From UBA5078 sp040384465 (lineage in GTDB: Bacteria; Pseudomonadota; Gammaproteobacteria; Pseudomonadales; Pseudohongiellaceae), in assembly GCA_040384465.1 (NCBI GenBank), contig JAZKJF010000010.1:1-64000 (forward strand): 64,000 nucleotides of DNA, given 5' to 3'. Of the stretch, positions 22,851-31,698 are shown in pieces; positions within the stretch are counted from its first letter, which is position 1, and every line of letters starts with the position of its first letter. A program made the translations under genes and the position numbers. Below the pieces are notes generated by a model, which saw only the letters and a program-made list of their open reading frames with translations, did not search any database and had not been told where the DNA came from.

Positions 22851-25838
22851 TTACAGCTTTTCTTTGGCCTTGGTGATGCGCTTCTCGTAATTTTTGCGAG
22901 AGGCGTTGTCCATAGGGCCGATGCACATCAGCTGCATTTCCAACTCGGTGACCAGTTGCGCACCACTCTTGCTGGCACGGTTGCCGAAACTGTTTTTGAG
23001 CTGCTTGAGCTGAATCTGCATGCGCAGCGGCTTGTCGGCATCCGGAGAATCGATCCCCGCATGAATCTCCGCAGCGATGCAGACTTCGCGTGCTTTGTCT
23101 TCGTTGTCCTTCGACTGCTTCTTGAGCAGGCGAGCATCAGCACTGCCATGCGCGATATTGTGGAAACGTTGTTCGAGTGTCTGCTCCTGCATGCCATCGG
23201 CGAGCTTGCCCAGTGCTTGCCACTGCTCGGTGAGTGTATCCACATCGTCGGTGGCGTTTTTACCTGCCAACACATCGGATTCAAGCTTTTCGCAGAATTC
23301 GGCCTTGGTTCGGACCTGCCCGCTGAGCTGCAGACTCTTCTTGTCCGGAGCTGCACGCAGTTTGGCGTCATAGGTTTTGCTGAGCTTGTCGAACTGCTCC
23401 AGCAAGATTTTTTTCTCGTGCTTGAGATCCGGGGTCAGCGTGTTGTGGAACGCGTCTTTCAGTTCGGTGAATAGTCTGCGGGACTGCGTCAATTCTTCGC
23501 TGCTCTGGCTGACCAGATCGCTGATTTTTTTCAACTGATCGCGTGCAGCGGCAACCGCAGGATTCAGAGGTGGTTTGGCGCGACCAGCAGAGCTGCCGGA
23601 GCCAGCAGTCGCACTGGCAGAACTTCCTGCAGCCGCAGCTGGACGAGGCGGTCGACTGGACGATTTATCTGCCGCAGGTTCGGCACTGCGCTTGTTGAAA
23701 ATCTTGTCGCAAGCAGCGCGGAACGCGTTCCAGTGATTGCGGTCGTCTTTGTAAGGAGAAGGCCCGATGCCTTTCCACAAGGCTTGCAGTTTTTTCGCCT
23801 CAGTCATCGCTTCCTGGACATTTTCCAAAGTATCCAACTGCTCAGCCTGTGCAATCAACTCCAGCTTGCGCGTGGCGTTGGACTGCAGCGATTTGCGTTT
23901 GAATTGACGCAGTGCGGTGAGCACTGTGTTGAAGCGTTTCTGCAGTTTCTTGATCTTGGTCTGCTCGACGGGGGCAAACAGCTTCCAGTCTTCCAGCGCC
24001 TTGGTTTCGATCTTGTTCAGATTGGCGATGTTGATGTTTTCTGCGGTCAGTGTCGGCAGCAATTCTTCAAGTTGAGCACAGATATTGATGCGCTCTTCCA
24101 GATTGCTGTGCAGCTTGGTTTTGCGCTCCTTGAAGTATTCCTTGCAAGGCTCGAAGGCTTTGTGAGCGAGGTCATTGAACTCATTCCAAAGGGCGTCGTT
24201 GTGCAGTGAATGGCCGAGTTTTTTCCATTCGTCCTGCAGCGTCTTGATGCGTTTGGCTTTGTCAGCCGCATGCAACTGACCATCGATCAGCGCCTGCATC
24301 GCCACGATCAGTTCTTTCTTCTTCTCGGTGGCGGCGAAGTTTTTCCAGTCGGTCAGTTCTTTGATGCGAGCCTTGTAGGGCGACACGCGATCCTGCAGTT
24401 CTTTCTTCAGATCGCCGTCAGCATTCTTGATGGCACCCTGCACTTTGTCCCACAGGCGCTGCGCATCGTTGACCTGCCCCTGTTCGACGTGCTGTTCGAG
24501 CGCGGCGATATTGGCCAGAGAATCCTTGTGGAGTTTTTCCTGGTAGGCGCGGTTCTTCTCGTTCAGGCGTTGTGCTTGTTGCGCCATTTCGACACAGGTC
24601 TCGTAGAGCGCGCTGTGGGGTAGACTCTCCGGCCATGCATCCTTGGCGAACAGTTTGTGCAGGCGTTGCACAGTCTTGCCGATGCCTGTGGTGTTCTTGG
24701 CCGTGAGCGCGGTCAACTCGCCTTTCAAGGTGACCAGATCACCGGCCTTGGCTTCCAACGCGTGGAAGGCGGTGATGGATTTCTCGCCGGTGGTCAGCAG
24801 CTCGCGAGTCTGGCCGAGCAGTTCGGCTGGTTCCGCGTTACTGCGTTGGGCGTAGAGTGCTGCCAGGGCATGAATCTGTTGCTGCAGAGCGGTGATCTGT
24901 TCTTCTGTCAGCGGTGCCTGTAATCCTGTCAGACACGCACTAGCGCTGGTGCATGCGGACGCGAGGCTCTCGAAACTCTGTTGTTGCAACGCCAGCTGTT
25001 GTTGCTCGGCGTGATGCTCGGCGATTTTTGCCTGCAGGTTGGCGCAGGCCGCTGCGAAGCGCTGTTGCTGTGCTTCGTCAACGATCTCGCTGACCTCCTG
25101 CCACTGACTGAGACGATAATCGAATTGCGCCTGCGTCAGGCCGCCAATGACTTTATCGGCAAGCGTCTCCAGGGTGGCGCAGATTTCATTGGCCAGATTC
25201 TGGTCAGCGGCTTGCTGTGCCTGGGTATCGTGCAATTGTTGCAAGGTCTCTTTGCAGTATTTGTAGACGGTCTTGTCTTTGTGACGAACGACATTGCTTA
25301 GTTTCTCCAGCAATTCAGGAGTAGTGACACCGAGGGAGGCCGCGTTGCGCACGGTATGGTTGTTGGAGTGTGCGGCGATATTCAGCAGGGTCTCTTCATC
25401 GACAGCGTGTTCTTCTGTCAGGCGGCTGAGAGTGGCAAGCCCGGTCTCGTCGCAACCGCAGTCGTGCAGAACGGCAAGCAGCGTCTGTACTTCAGTCATC
25501 ATCAGCATCAGAGCGATCCGCTCAACAGGGGAAAGCGCGCTGCGGGCAGCGCCGGACACGACACGGCAGTACTGTACTTTGGCGGCCTGCTGGACCTCTT
25601 CATTGGCATCGACCATCAGTTCCTGTAACACCTCGGGCGCATTCAGGTGGGTGATGGAGGCTAGGCGCACAGCGGTGTCACTATCGGTGCGGGCAAGTTC
25701 GATGAGAATCTTTGCAGCGGCAAGCGCTTCTTCCTCGCTCGGCTCCGTGCCGTGACTCAGCTCCACGATTGCTTCCAGACGTACTGCAGGGTCTTTATGC
25801 TGCCATTTATTATTCTGTAGAAACTTCTGAAAAATCAT
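22851..25838 (-). CDS. Large DUF349 protein with N-terminal HEAT-like region
   Basis: The 995-residue product starts MIFQKFLQNNKWQHKDPAVR. The first 250 residues look like HEAT repeats (alternating helices with DPAVRLEAI, DTAVRLASI, NHTVRNAAS). The rest is almost all helix and coiled coil, with several DUF349 units marked by a central Trp (for example AKRIKTLQDEWKKLG, AMTEAKKLQALWKGIG, DTLTEQWQALGKL). A low-complexity Ser/Ala/Pro linker lies near residues 715-755. Function is unknown; family members are cytoplasmic and sometimes linked to RNA or stress phenotypes. Start chosen at ATG 25838 because the upstream in-frame part has no domain similarity. It is divergent from dinG. Confidence 0.82.
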   Translation of the reverse strand: MIFQKFLQNNKWQHKDPAVRLEAIVELSHGTEPSEEEALAAAKILIELARTDSDTAVRLASITHLNAPEVLQELMVDANEEVQQAAKVQYCRVVSGAARSALSPVERIALMLMMTEVQTLLAVLHDCGCDETGLATLSRLTEEHAVDEETLLNIAAHSNNHTVRNAASLGVTTPELLEKLSNVVRHKDKTVYKYCKETLQQLHDTQAQQAADQNLANEICATLETLADKVIGGLTQAQFDYRLSQWQEVSEIVDEAQQQRFAAACANLQAKIAEHHAEQQQLALQQQSFESLASACTSASACLTGLQAPLTEEQITALQQQIHALAALYAQRSNAEPAELLGQTRELLTTGEKSITAFHALEAKAGDLVTLKGELTALTAKNTTGIGKTVQRLHKLFAKDAWPESLPHSALYETCVEMAQQAQRLNEKNRAYQEKLHKDSLANIAALEQHVEQGQVNDAQRLWDKVQGAIKNADGDLKKELQDRVSPYKARIKELTDWKNFAATEKKKELIVAMQALIDGQLHAADKAKRIKTLQDEWKKLGHSLHNDALWNEFNDLAHKAFEPCKEYFKERKTKLHSNLEERINICAQLEELLPTLTAENINIANLNKIETKALEDWKLFAPVEQTKIKKLQKRFNTVLTALRQFKRKSLQSNATRKLELIAQAEQLDTLENVQEAMTEAKKLQALWKGIGPSPYKDDRNHWNAFRAACDKIFNKRSAEPAADKSSSRPPRPAAAAGSSASATAGSGSSAGRAKPPLNPAVAAARDQLKKISDLVSQSSEELTQSRRLFTELKDAFHNTLTPDLKHEKKILLEQFDKLSKTYDAKLRAAPDKKSLQLSGQVRTKAEFCEKLESDVLAGKNATDDVDTLTEQWQALGKLADGMQEQTLEQRFHNIAHGSADARLLKKQSKDNEDKAREVCIAAEIHAGIDSPDADKPLRMQIQLKQLKNSFGNRASKSGAQLVTELEMQLMCIGPMDNASRKNYEKRITKAKEKL

Positions 25839-26053
25839 CGGAGTGCTGTTCTCTCGGGTGCTGATCTGGGGTGCTGATGAAGCGGCCATTCTAGCAGAAG
25901 TTTTTTCCGCGCCGATAGCACGCATTGTGTTTGTCACAGATGGTGGCAATTGGGCGGCCGCACCGCATTCCCAGTGCTATACTCGCAACGCCGCCACGAC
26001 CAACGCGCTTGGCTTTTCACCCACTCTAGAACCATGGCCGACCCTCCCAATTT

Positions 26054-28267
26054 ATGCTTCCCGATGACGTCAAGAACACCATTCAGAGTGCCTATCGGCA
26101 GATTCTGGAGAACAAATCGCTGACGCCCCGTTACGGGCAACGTCTGATGATTGCCGAGATTGCACGCAGTCTGGGTGGCATTGTGGAGAATGAGAAAGCG
26201 GCTCTGCAGGCACCGATGCCGATGGAAGGGGAGCCTGATCCGGAGCTGCCGCCTGGTCCTATCTGTGTCGTCGAGGCGGGCACTGGCACCGGCAAGACTC
26301 TGGCTTATGTGCTGGGCACCTTGCCGGTGGCCAAATCTTTGAAGAAGACGGTGATATTGGCGACGGCCACCGTCGCGCTGCAGGAGCAGGTCACGCTGAA
26401 AGACCTGCCAGATATCAAACGTTACAGCGATCTCGAATTCACTTTCACACTGGCCAAGGGGCGGGGCCGCTACCTGTGTCTCTCCCGGCTGGACCTGCTG
26501 TTGCAGGGCAATGCCAGTCTCAACGCCATGGCCGACCTCTACGGTGAAGTCATCAGCCAGCCCAATGATTACGCGCTGGCGCTCTATGAACGGATGTTTC
26601 GCAAAATCAATGCGGGCGAATGGCAGGGAGACCGGGATGACTGGGAGGATCTGCTCAGCGACAAGGACTGGACACCGGTCACCGTCGACAACGGCCAGTG
26701 CATCGGCCAGAAATGCTCGAATTTCAGCAACTGCTGTTTCTACAAGGCGCGTGAAGAGGTGCAGAAAGCCGATTGTGTCGTCGCCAATCACGATCTCGTG
26801 CTGGCTGATCTGGCGTTGGGCGGAGGCGTTATCCTGCCTGCGCCCCAGGACAGCATCTACATCTTCGACGAAGCCCATCACCTGCCGCTGAAGAGCAACA
26901 ACCATTTCGCTTGTTTCACCCGTCTCAAGGGCAGCCTTGCCGCTCTCGATCAGTGGCGCAAGACGCTGGCCAAACTCGGCGGCGATAGCGTGGTGGAGGA
27001 AAACAAGACGCTGCAGCGTGAGCTGCCGGGCATCGATGATTCCATGGCGTTAGCCGAGATCCGCCTCAATGAGATCTGGCCGCTATGCGAGCAGATTCTG
27101 CAGAGTGCGGTGCCCGACCGCCAATCTGATCGACAAAGTGATCAGGGGCAGCAGCACGCTTTCCCGTTGGGGCAAGTACCGGAACCCTTGCGCGAACTGG
27201 CCGTGGAGCTGGAAGCTCAGTTCACCCGCCTCGCGACACTGTTTCAGGACATTGGCAATGATCTCAAGCGCGGCATGGAGGAGGGTGACAACGTTGATGC
27301 CCGCCAGCGCGCGGAATACTGGTTTCCACTGATCGGCAGCATGACCGCCCGGGCGGCGGCAGCGCAGAAGCTGTGGCATCACTTCGGCATGCGTGATGCG
27401 GCAGGAGAGGCGCCGTGGGCACGCTGGCTGGGGCTTACCGAAAAAGGGTCGAGCGATCAAAGTGGCCCCGACATCACCTTGTCCTGCAGTCCCGTGCTGG
27501 CAGCGCGCACGCTGCAGGAGAAACTGTGGAGCACCTGTGCCGGTGCCGTGCTGACCTCGGCGACGCTGTCCGCGCTCGGGCAGTTCGACGTCCTGCGCAT
27601 GCGTGCCGGGCTGCCGCCACACACGACTTACCATCGCATTGCCAGCCCGTTCGACTATGCCAGCGCCGCGCGCTTCATCGTCCCGAAGCTCAACTGCGAC
27701 CCTGCCAACAGCGCCCAGCACACCGAGGCGATTATTCGTCTGCTGCCCAAAGTGCTGGACCGCAACGAGGGCGCGCTGATGCTGTTCAGCTCAAGACGTC
27801 AGATGCAGGAAGTCCTCGAAGGGTTGGATAAAGAATGGCGGGAGATCATCCTGTGTCAGGATGACTACCAGAAGGCGCAGCTGCTCAAGTTCCACCGCCA
27901 GCGTATCGACAAGGGCGACCCCAGCATCATCTTTGGACTGGCGAGTTTCGCGGAAGGCGTGGATCTACCGGGTAAGTATTGCGAACACGTGCTGATTGCG
28001 AAGATTCCCTTTGCTGTGCCTAACGACCCCATCGAGGCGACGCTATCGCAGTGGATCGAGAAGCAGGGGGGCAATCCCTTCATGACGCTGGCAGTGCCGG
28101 AAGCGGCATTCAAGCTGGTGCAGGCGGCGGGCAGATTGCTGCGCAACGAGAAGGACACCGGCCGCATCACGCTCTTCGACGAGCGCATCGTCAGCAAGTT
28201 CTACGGCGCGGCGATCTTCAACTCACTCCCACCTTACCGCCGCGAAATCTTCCCCCCGCTCCCGTAG
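26054..28267 (+). CDS. dinG: ATP-dependent DNA helicase DinG
   Basis: The 737-residue protein is an XPD-like 5' to 3' helicase. It shows Walker A EAGTGTGKT (about 73-81), the Fe-S cluster cysteines in CIGQKCSNFSNCCFYKA (about 216-232), the DEAH box FDEAHH (near 273), a helicase C-terminal SATLS block and the motif VI QAAGRLLRNEKDTGR. DinG removes R-loops and helps forks pass transcription. Length matches the E. coli form (716). The 215-base gap to the divergent DUF349 gene must carry both promoters; I see no clear LexA box there. Confidence 0.94.
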   Translation: MLPDDVKNTIQSAYRQILENKSLTPRYGQRLMIAEIARSLGGIVENEKAALQAPMPMEGEPDPELPPGPICVVEAGTGTGKTLAYVLGTLPVAKSLKKTVILATATVALQEQVTLKDLPDIKRYSDLEFTFTLAKGRGRYLCLSRLDLLLQGNASLNAMADLYGEVISQPNDYALALYERMFRKINAGEWQGDRDDWEDLLSDKDWTPVTVDNGQCIGQKCSNFSNCCFYKAREEVQKADCVVANHDLVLADLALGGGVILPAPQDSIYIFDEAHHLPLKSNNHFACFTRLKGSLAALDQWRKTLAKLGGDSVVEENKTLQRELPGIDDSMALAEIRLNEIWPLCEQILQSAVPDRQSDRQSDQGQQHAFPLGQVPEPLRELAVELEAQFTRLATLFQDIGNDLKRGMEEGDNVDARQRAEYWFPLIGSMTARAAAAQKLWHHFGMRDAAGEAPWARWLGLTEKGSSDQSGPDITLSCSPVLAARTLQEKLWSTCAGAVLTSATLSALGQFDVLRMRAGLPPHTTYHRIASPFDYASAARFIVPKLNCDPANSAQHTEAIIRLLPKVLDRNEGALMLFSSRRQMQEVLEGLDKEWREIILCQDDYQKAQLLKFHRQRIDKGDPSIIFGLASFAEGVDLPGKYCEHVLIAKIPFAVPNDPIEATLSQWIEKQGGNPFMTLAVPEAAFKLVQAAGRLLRNEKDTGRITLFDERIVSKFYGAAIFNSLPPYRREIFPPLP

Positions 28268-28305
28268 GAGCTTACCCAGAGGGCATAAAGGCCCTGCCGG
28301 CGACC
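28264..28305. repeat. REP-like palindrome, GGCATAAA variant
   Basis: GTAGGAGCTTACCC is followed by AGAGGGCATAAAGGCCC and GCCGGCGACC. The outer parts match the REP family, while the middle carries GGCATAAA, as at 29460 and 38900. It begins inside the dinG stop region and lies between convergent genes. Confidence 0.65.
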
Positions 28306-28309
28306 ACCC

Positions 28310-28519
28310 TCAATGCGGATTCCGAGGGCTACGCCCATAAGTAATCCCATTCTTCTTATCAATGGCAAACCCCGCCGCGCTGCCAATCACCACACCAATC
28401 AGCATCACCAGCAGGAATTCCCCCATCAATGCTCCCAGACCGATGCCGATGAAGAACCCGACGGTAGCGCACATGGGCAGAACACTGGTGGGCTTGAGCT
28501 TCTTCGACCTTCTGGACAT
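28310..28519 (-). CDS. Small glycine-zipper-like membrane protein
   Basis: The 69-residue protein has a basic N-terminus (MSRRSKKLK) and two hydrophobic segments at about 14-32 and 37-53 rich in Gly and Ala (GFFIGIGLGALMG, GVVIGSAAGFAI), then a polar tail. GGGAG lies eight bases before the ATG, which supports it as a real gene. I do not recognise a named family. The neighbours are dinG (convergent) and a secreted cyclophilin upstream on the same strand, about 47 bases away. Confidence 0.6.
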   Translation of the reverse strand: MSRRSKKLKPTSVLPMCATVGFFIGIGLGALMGEFLLVMLIGVVIGSAAGFAIDKKNGITYGRSPRNPH

Positions 28520-28566
28520 AGACTGTACTCCCGCTGGGTGAAATGAATTGTTGTTATAAGGGTTCG

Positions 28567-29439
28567 CTAGGGGATGCTGTTGACCTGCCGGATATCGTAA
28601 ATCATGGTCGCGGTGTTCGGACTGGGTGTGGTGCTGGTGCCGCGCATGGCGGCCGACGCGTTGATCCGATCCACAATCTCCATACCTTCTACCACATGGC
28701 CAATGACAGTCGCCTTACCGGCCAGCCAGGGCGCATCGATCATGGTGATGAAGAATTCTGCCGTGTTGGTGTTGGGGCCTGAACCGGCCATGGCGATGCT
28801 GCCGCGCAGAGGCACGCGCGAGGTCAGACGGTCGTTGTAACGGTAACCCTGATTCTGGTAGGCCTGCAGCAAGGTCATTTCCTGCAGAGCATCAGACACG
28901 GCGAACTGACGTGTTTCCAAAGCCTCCGGCGTGCGAATCTCCAACTGCCGATACAGGGGCACCAGCACCTCGCGCTGAAAACCCTCGCTGTCCTGCAGAT
29001 TCAACCAGGGATGCGGTTTGCCTAGTGCGTCGAGCACCTTGATTTCGTGAAGACCGAACTGGCGCGCATTGATCTCGTCATCGAGCTGATACTCCGGCAC
29101 GGGTGCGCCGGGCTGGCGTGGCGCACCGGCCTGAATCAGATAATTCTTCAGTACCCGGTGGAAAGTCATGCCGTCGTAGTAATTGGGTTGCACCATGCTG
29201 CCGGTGGTGACATCGAACAGTGGCACCTGGGCCTGAGCCAGCGCGATGAAATTGGCGACATTGCGCGGTGCCGACTCTGGAAACAACTCCAGAAAAATTT
29301 CGCCGCGTGAGGTGCGCATGAGCAGCAATGGATTGTTCGGGTTTTCCATTGCCTGCGTGGCAGTCGTCACGTCTGCCGTCGCCAGTGGCGTGAGCAGTAA
29401 TAACAGAGCGGAGGCAATCAGTTTGAGCGAAAATTTCAT
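28567..29439 (-). CDS. Secreted cyclophilin-type peptidyl-prolyl isomerase
   Basis: The 290-residue product has a signal peptide (MKFSLKLIASALLLLLTPLA, cleavage near TADV) and a cyclophilin domain split by an insert. The N-terminal half has GEIFLELFPESAPRNVANF and MTFHRVLKNYLIQAG; the C-terminal half has RGSIAMAGSGPNTNTAEFFI and VIGHVVEGMEIVDRI. An insert of about 80 residues (roughly 125-205) between them is larger than in PpiA or PpiB and is unrecognised. It probably assists folding in the periplasm. Confidence 0.87.
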   Translation of the reverse strand: MKFSLKLIASALLLLLTPLATADVTTATQAMENPNNPLLLMRTSRGEIFLELFPESAPRNVANFIALAQAQVPLFDVTTGSMVQPNYYDGMTFHRVLKNYLIQAGAPRQPGAPVPEYQLDDEINARQFGLHEIKVLDALGKPHPWLNLQDSEGFQREVLVPLYRQLEIRTPEALETRQFAVSDALQEMTLLQAYQNQGYRYNDRLTSRVPLRGSIAMAGSGPNTNTAEFFITMIDAPWLAGKATVIGHVVEGMEIVDRINASAAMRGTSTTPSPNTATMIYDIRQVNSIP

Positions 29440-29459
29440 CGGTGTTCCATGAGCATACC

Positions 29460-29501
29460 TGTGGGATCGTACCCGGGGGGCATAAAAGCCCGCTCGCGAT
29501 C
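29460..29501. repeat. REP-like palindrome, GGCATAAA variant
   Basis: TGTGGGATCGTACCC is followed by GGGGGGCATAAAAGCCCG and CTCGCGATC. The GGCATAAA centre is shared with 28264 and, with small changes, 38900. It lies upstream of the cyclophilin gene. Confidence 0.6.
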
Positions 29502-29591
29502 AACGTTAAATGTTCACCCGGATTGTAGGTCTCCCCCTCCCCACGATGCAATCCCGACAACGGTCAAGGGCGAGATCGCCTTGACGACGAG

Positions 29592-30242
29592 TCACACCCC
29601 ATCAAGCCGCGCCAAATCCTCCGGCGTGTCGATATCCTGCAGGACTGCCGCGTCCGTAACAGGCAACACCCGCACGCGCTCACGATTGGCCCGCACCACG
29701 TCCCGTCCCCCCTTGTCGCCCTGCACGGCGCGCAATGCCGGGAAAAAGTCGCAGCCGAAGCCCACCGGATTGCCGACTTCACCCTCATATTGAGGCAGCA
29801 AGATCGTGTCGTGCTGCAGCGCGGCCAGCATCTGTGCGTAGGTGGCCGTGGCAATGAAGGGCATGTCACCCAAGCACACCAGACAGCCCGCCCAGTCCGG
29901 CAGATGTGCCATACCGAATGCCAGCGTGTGGCCCATGCCCAGATGAGAGTCGGGGCACTGAAGGACATCGATACAGACACTTTGATCAAGACTTCGCACG
30001 ACTCGCTGGATTGCCAGTGGCACTTCGAGCAGGTCCGGGCGGGTGACGACAAGAATACGGGGTGTGGCAGCCACGATGCGCGTCAGCGTTTGTTCAAACA
30101 CACTGCTGCCGTTGCGCAGGCGCGCCTGTAGCTTGATAGAACCGAAACGTCGGCTGAAGCCTGCGGCCAATAACAAAACCCCCGTCTCGTTGCCGAAGAC
30201 AGGGGTTGTTGAAGGCGAGTGAGTAGAGGGCTGCTCAGTCAT
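29592..30242 (-). CDS. MocA/MobA-like nucleotidyltransferase
   Basis: The 216-residue protein has the NTP-transferase motif GVLLLAAGFSRRFGSIK at about 21-37, the metal-binding CLGDMPF near 123 and the GNPVGF motif near 158. These fit enzymes that attach CMP or GMP to molybdopterin (MocA/MobA). MocA makes the cytosine dinucleotide cofactor for xanthine-dehydrogenase-type enzymes, which would agree with xdhC at 232-1257, although 28 kb apart. The first 20 residues are not conserved and their codons form a terminator-like hairpin (30168-30207). The gene follows nrdB by 43 bases on the same strand. Confidence 0.8.
   Translation of the reverse strand: MTEQPSTHSPSTTPVFGNETGVLLLAAGFSRRFGSIKLQARLRNGSSVFEQTLTRIVAATPRILVVTRPDLLEVPLAIQRVVRSLDQSVCIDVLQCPDSHLGMGHTLAFGMAHLPDWAGCLVCLGDMPFIATATYAQMLAALQHDTILLPQYEGEVGNPVGFGCDFFPALRAVQGDKGGRDVVRANRERVRVLPVTDAAVLQDIDTPEDLARLDGV
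30168..30207 (-). terminator. Terminator-like hairpin inside the 5' coding part of the mocA-like gene
   Basis: On the minus strand AACCCCTGTCT pairs with AGACGGGGGTT (11 pairs, one G-U) around loop TCGGCAACG, followed by TTGTTATT. It is placed where an nrdAB terminator would be expected, but lies within codons 12-25 of the next gene. Confidence 0.6.
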
Positions 30243-30285
30243 GACACCGCAAGGCTCGATAGCAGAGGGAAACTTATTCCCAGGC

Positions 30286-31638
30286 CTATTCCCAGGTCAG
30301 TGCGCCGCCAGTCTGATACTCGGTGACGCGCGTTTCGAAGAAGTTCTTCTCCTTGCGCAGGTCCATGATCTCAGACATCCACGGGAACGGGTTCTTGACG
30401 CCCTTGAACTGTTCCGGCAGGCCGATCTGCACCAGTCTGCGGTCGGCGATGAATTGCAGGTACTCTTCCATCATCACTGCATTCATGCCCAGCACGCCGC
30501 GCGGCATGGTGTCACGGGCGTATTCGATCTCCAGTTGAGTGGCCTGCAGAATCATCTGCGTGGCTTCCTCTTTCATCTTGTCGGTCCAGAGGCTGGGGTT
30601 CTCCAGCTTGATCTGGTTGATCATGTCGATGCCGAAGTTCAGGTGCATGGACTCATCGCGCAGGATGTACTGGAACTGCTCGGAGGTGCCGGTCATCTTG
30701 TTGCGGCGGCCCATGGACAGAATCTGGGTGAAGCCACAGTAGAAGAAGATGCCTTCCAGACAGCAGTAGAAGGCGATCAAATTCTTCAGCAGCGCCTGAT
30801 CGTTCTCACGGGTGCCGGTGTTGAAGCTCGGATCACTCAATTCCTTGGTGTACTTCAGGCCCCAGGAGGCCTTCTTCGCCACGGAGGGAACTTCGTGGTA
30901 CATGTTGAAAATCTCGCCCTCGTCCATGGCCAGTGACTCGATGCAGTACTGGTAAGCGTGAGTGTGAATCGCTTCCTCGAAAGCCTGACGCAGGATGTAC
31001 TGGCGGCACTCGGGGTTGGTGATCAGGCGGTACACGGCCAGCACCAGATTGTTGGCGACCAGTGAGTCGGCGGTAGAGAAGAAGCCGAGGCTGCGTTTGA
31101 CGATCAGGCGCTCGTCATCAGTCAGGCCAGTCTTGCCTTTCCACAACGCGATGTCCGCGTTCATGTTCACTTCCTGCGGCATCCAGTGGTTGGAGCAGCC
31201 GTCCAGGTACTTCTGCCAGGCCCAGTCATACTTGAAAGGCACCAGCTGATTGAGGTCGGCGCGGCAGTTGATCATGCGCTTGTCGTCGACTTTCACACGC
31301 TGGGCAGATTCTTCCAGTTCCTGCAGCCCGACGTTGATGTCGAGGGTCTCCAGAGACTGAATGGCTCTTTGCACCGGATCGGCGACGAAGGCTGTCTGCG
31401 GGCTGGCCGGAGCCGGGGCAACGCTCTGCGGCGCCACGGCAGGTGCCACTCGCTCCATGGCCGGAGCGGACACTGGTACCACCCGTTCCTGCACGGGGGC
31501 AGCGGCCAGTTCTTCTCTGGCGTGCGCTGCTGCGGCGGCAGAAGTGTCTCTTGTTGCAGATCCTTTCACCGAGCCGTTTTTTACTGAAGAGAGTGCGAAG
31601 GTGGTTTCCTCCGCTTCAAACTCGTCCCATGACAACAT
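30286..31638 (-). CDS. nrdB: Class Ia ribonucleotide reductase, beta subunit
   Basis: The 450-residue protein houses the diiron-tyrosyl radical cofactor. The core from about residue 115 (RADLNQLVPFKYDWAWQKY) is very close to the pseudomonad type. It retains the ligand segments ILRQAFEEAIHTHAYQY, CCLEGIFFYCGF and RDESMHLNFG. Residues about 28-90 form an Ala/Pro/Val-rich linker, longer than in the P. aeruginosa protein as I remember it. ATG 31638 has GGGG a few bases upstream and gives the conserved start MLSWDEF. It lies 60 bases after nrdA and is co-transcribed. Confidence 0.95.
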   Translation of the reverse strand: MLSWDEFEAEETTFALSSVKNGSVKGSATRDTSAAAAAHAREELAAAPVQERVVPVSAPAMERVAPAVAPQSVAPAPASPQTAFVADPVQRAIQSLETLDINVGLQELEESAQRVKVDDKRMINCRADLNQLVPFKYDWAWQKYLDGCSNHWMPQEVNMNADIALWKGKTGLTDDERLIVKRSLGFFSTADSLVANNLVLAVYRLITNPECRQYILRQAFEEAIHTHAYQYCIESLAMDEGEIFNMYHEVPSVAKKASWGLKYTKELSDPSFNTGTRENDQALLKNLIAFYCCLEGIFFYCGFTQILSMGRRNKMTGTSEQFQYILRDESMHLNFGIDMINQIKLENPSLWTDKMKEEATQMILQATQLEIEYARDTMPRGVLGMNAVMMEEYLQFIADRRLVQIGLPEQFKGVKNPFPWMSEIMDLRKEKNFFETRVTEYQTGGALTWE

Positions 31639-31698
31639 GCTTGTTCCCCTTTGAATTATGTATTGATGGCCCCGCATCCCGGGGCCATGCACTGACCT

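Noticed and set aside
25839..26053. LexA box for dinG
   Set aside because: No CTG-N10-CAG with the proper centre is visible in the divergent region, though dinG is damage-inducible in E. coli.
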